Source: VGKP01 sp964647695 (GTDB lineage: Archaea > Nanobdellota > Nanobdellia > Pacearchaeales > GW2011-AR1). From it: a stretch of 23,191 nucleotides of DNA. The DNA lies in contig CAZYIS010000009.1 of the NCBI GenBank assembly GCA_964647695.1, positions 1 to 23,191 of the forward strand. Direction: 5' to 3'. The translations under genes and the position numbers were made by a program. Under the pieces are notes generated by a model that searched no databases, was not told the DNA's origin, and saw only the letters and a program-made list of their open reading frames with translations. Of this stretch, positions 21,582 through 23,191 are shown in pieces; positions within the stretch are counted from its first letter, which is position 1, and the number at the start of each line of letters is the position of its first letter.

Positions 21582-22280
21582 ATGAAATTAGCACCCTATG
21601 TGGACAAGTTGAATAGCTCTTCAGAGTTCAAGAGTTTCCAAAAAGAGCATAAGGATGCATTCATGGTGGCTGGATTTTTTGTTCTGGATCTAGAGGGAAA
21701 ACATAATATTCATCAGATAGATTACTATATTCCTTCTAAGAAAAAAATTGCAGCATTTACTTTGGATAATCATGTGACCATGCAATTGCTGGATTTACTT
21801 AATGCTAAGAATCCTGAAAAGCTGGATTTGAAAACCAATATGGATTTGGATCAGCTTAATGGAATTCTCGAAGATGAAATGAAAAATAGAACTATTACTG
21901 CAGAAATTAAGAAAATCATTGCGGTTCTGCAAACCATAGAAGGTAAAAAGATATGGAATTTGAGTTGCGTGCTATCGGGCATGGGAATACTAAATGCTCA
22001 TATTGATGATTCATCTAAATCCGTACTAAAGATGGAAAAGAAGTCCATACTTGATTTTGTTCAAAAAATGACTCCTGCTGAATACAAGGCAAAGTTAGAT
22101 GAAAAGAAGGGAACTACTGGAGAAGTTCATGAAAATGTGAAAAAGGCAGTTAAAAATGTCAAAGAAGACGTTAAACAACAGATAGAAAAGCTAAATGAAC
22201 TGGAATTGGCCATAGAAAAAGAAAAAGATGCTTTAATGAAAGAAAGTAAGAAAGATTCTAAAAAAGTCAAGAAAAAGTGA
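21582..22280 (+). CDS. Conserved-looking protein of unknown function with Lys-rich coiled-coil tail
   Basis: The 232-residue protein has a mixed alpha/beta first half (DAFMVAGFFVLDLEGKHNIH, then QIDYYIPSKKKIAAFTL), a helical middle (GILEDEMKNRTITAEIKKII, then IAVLQTIEGKKIWNLSCVLS) and a long coiled-coil end (~170-232) that is rich in Lys and Glu and finishes with KKDSKKVKKK. No enzyme motif is seen and I cannot name a family. The charged tail suggests binding to nucleic acid or membrane surface. It is one of the few genes here with a good Shine-Dalgarno sequence, so it may be strongly expressed. Downstream, a T-run at 22294-22299 could terminate the transcript. Confidence 0.65.
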   Translation: MKLAPYVDKLNSSSEFKSFQKEHKDAFMVAGFFVLDLEGKHNIHQIDYYIPSKKKIAAFTLDNHVTMQLLDLLNAKNPEKLDLKTNMDLDQLNGILEDEMKNRTITAEIKKIIAVLQTIEGKKIWNLSCVLSGMGILNAHIDDSSKSVLKMEKKSILDFVQKMTPAEYKAKLDEKKGTTGEVHENVKKAVKNVKEDVKQQIEKLNELELAIEKEKDALMKESKKDSKKVKKK

Positions 22281-22293
22281 TTTTCAATAGTGG

Positions 22294-22299
22294 TTTTTT
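22294..22299 (+). terminator. T-run terminator candidate
   Basis: Six consecutive T on the coding strand 14 nt after the stop of the 232-aa gene and before the next promoter, as in archaeal oligo-T termination. Confidence 0.4.
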
Positions 22300-22311
22300 A
22301 TTACCTAAGTC

Positions 22312-22321
22312 TTTTTAAATA
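22312..22321 (+). promoter_or_regulatory. TATA box of the 127-aa gene
   Basis: TTTTTAAATA, core 27-29 nt before ATG 22341. Confidence 0.6.
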
Positions 22322-22340
22322 AAATTGAATAGTAATAAGT

Positions 22341-22724
22341 ATGGTTAACGATTATGCAGCGGCCAAGATTTCTCCAAGCATATATGAACTTAATATGACT
22401 CATTCTGATTTTATAGGTATTCTTGATAAAAATTGGAGATCCATAAGCTATCCTACTATTGATCATTTACCTAAAAAACCCGCAACTCTAAAAGATAATG
22501 AATATAATATTGCTAATGTATTAAGAGATGTTCAGATAGGGGATAGTTTACAGATTGAATGTGATGTTAATGCAATAAAAAGAATGGCTCACCCTGGAGA
22601 GAGGGATAGATTATGCAGAGGTGTTGAAGCCATTGTGGAATCAATTCAGGATAATACGGAAAATCATGAAAGAACAATAAACTTTAGAGTAATTAATAGC
22701 GAGTTAAGTCTAAGACAAGGTTAA
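22341..22724 (+). CDS. Unassigned 127-residue protein
   Basis: A cytoplasmic protein without signal or membrane helix. It has a polar N-terminal half (SPSIYELNMTHSDFIGILDK, then NWRSISYP) and a second half resembling a small beta barrel with an inserted helix (RDVQIGDSLQIECDVNAIKR, then VEAIVESIQDN and RTINFRVINSEL). I do not recognise a family. Its stop codon overlaps the stop of the convergent membrane-protein gene by four bases. It has its own promoter. Confidence 0.55.
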   Translation: MVNDYAAAKISPSIYELNMTHSDFIGILDKNWRSISYPTIDHLPKKPATLKDNEYNIANVLRDVQIGDSLQIECDVNAIKRMAHPGERDRLCRGVEAIVESIQDNTENHERTINFRVINSELSLRQG

Positions 22725-23005
22725 ACAAAACTAACTATTCCTTTTGCTAACAATAAAAATGCACATACCCAAAGAATAATTGTGGGGAGTAAGAATATAA
22801 GTGAGATTATTAGGCAAATTGATGAAAACAGGTCTATAATTGAAAGCACATCTCCGGTAAGCATGAACATTCCTTTAATTAATAGAAGACCTGCACAAAA
22901 AAGTACTAATTGTAAATAGGGAGTCATTCCAAATACGAAACTAAGAAAAACTATGGATGTGATAAGATCTATTGCTCCTAGAACCTTTAGTGCTAATGTG
23001 CCCAT
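22721..23005 (-). CDS. Small four-helix membrane protein
   Basis: The 94-residue protein is almost wholly hydrophobic, with four predicted helices (~5-25, ~29-47, ~54-73 and ~76-93) and short polar turns. It begins MGTLALKVLGAIDLITSIVF. Small four-helix proteins of this kind recur in DPANN genomes, mostly without known function. Only a weak AT-rich TATA candidate lies upstream (around 23036-23045 on the minus strand). It overlaps the convergent 127-aa gene by four bases. Confidence 0.6.
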   Translation of the reverse strand: MGTLALKVLGAIDLITSIVFLSFVFGMTPYLQLVLFCAGLLLIKGMFMLTGDVLSIIDLFSSICLIISLIFLLPTIILWVCAFLLLAKGIVSFV

Positions 23006-23070
23006 GGAATTAATGAACTGAAAGAGTTAATAAGTTTTATTATATCCTAGCATAGGGATAAGTAGTTAGA

Positions 23071-23078
23071 TTTAAAAC
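23071..23078 (+). promoter_or_regulatory. TATA box of the gene cut by the right edge
   Basis: TTTAAAAC begins exactly 29 nt before ATG 23100. Confidence 0.65.
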
Positions 23079-23099
23079 TTTGGTTTTTCTTTGAGGGAT

Positions 23100-23191
23100 A
23101 TGGTGGTAAAAAGAATAAATAGTGCTATTACAGTTACTGAAAGAGTTTTAAGTAATGGAAGAAAGGAAGTTTTTGGTATTTTAAAAACTCT
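23100..23191 (+). CDS. 5' part of a gene cut by the window edge
   Basis: An ATG at 23100 opens a frame that runs off the window after 30 codons (MVVKRINSAITVTERVLSNG, then RKEVFGILKT). The TATA box at exactly -29 supports it as a real start. The visible part has strand-like character and basic residues but is too short to assign. Confidence 0.6.
   Translation, partial: MVVKRINSAITVTERVLSNGRKEVFGILKT

Noticed and set aside
1..23191. CRISPR array, insertion sequence, integron or prophage
   Set aside because: No regularly spaced direct repeats, transposase or integrase motifs, or terminal inverted repeats were seen.

Overview
The window looks like chromosome of a small-genome archaeon, most likely from the DPANN group (Woesearchaeota/Pacearchaeota-like). 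The reasons are an AT-rich, very compact layout; archaeal TATA boxes instead of -10/-35 promoters; an intron-containing tRNA-Tyr with the C1-G72 pair of archaeal and eukaryotic tRNA-Tyr; an archaeal-type TrpRS; and a ThrRS with the archaeal N-terminal editing domain. The lineage is inferred from gene style only. I see no insertion sequence, integrase, CRISPR array or rRNA.

Layout. 1-2585: the end of a small basic ORF, a secreted, membrane-anchored protein with a worn-down SGNH-like domain and a thrombospondin-like repeat, and a polytopic membrane protein. 2586-5706: a TVP38/DedA-type membrane protein, an HPr-like protein without the active-site histidine, tRNA-Tyr(GTA) with an 83-nt intron, then a small membrane protein, an MscS channel and an Sm-like small protein, followed by a glutaredoxin. 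5710-8248: a RecB-like PD-(D/E)XK nuclease, a 53-aa ribbon-helix-helix protein, RarA/MgsA and a 34-aa acidic microprotein. 8292-11768: two GNAT proteins around a CYTH (CyaB-like) protein, a possible 30-aa microprotein, and three proteins I cannot assign, one with a zinc-type Cys/His motif. 11769-16345: a single-pass surface receptor with a degenerate class III cyclase domain inside the cell, TrpRS, and three small membrane-anchored proteins. 16417-19705: a PD-(D/E)XK nuclease-like gene directly followed by an unusual radical-SAM-like gene, facing a HhH-GPD DNA-glycosylase-like gene. 19793-23191: ThrRS, two conserved-looking unknowns, a four-helix membrane protein and the start of a truncated gene.

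Genome habits. Most first-of-transcript genes have a T/A-rich box whose first T lies 29 nt (or 27-29 nt) before the ATG, so transcription should begin at or next to the start codon (leaderless mRNA). This regular spacing also reveals three small genes (53, 34 and 30 aa) and corrects the start of the nuclease-like gene to ATG 16417. Four convergent gene pairs meet with no or almost no spacer, or overlap.

The most interesting candidates are the nuclease / radical-SAM-like / glycosylase-like group at 16.4-19.7 kb, which could be an undescribed nucleic-acid repair or modification unit; the receptor with a degenerate cyclase domain; the HPr-like protein that cannot be phosphorylated in the usual way; and the small membrane-protein cluster driven by two near-identical promoters.
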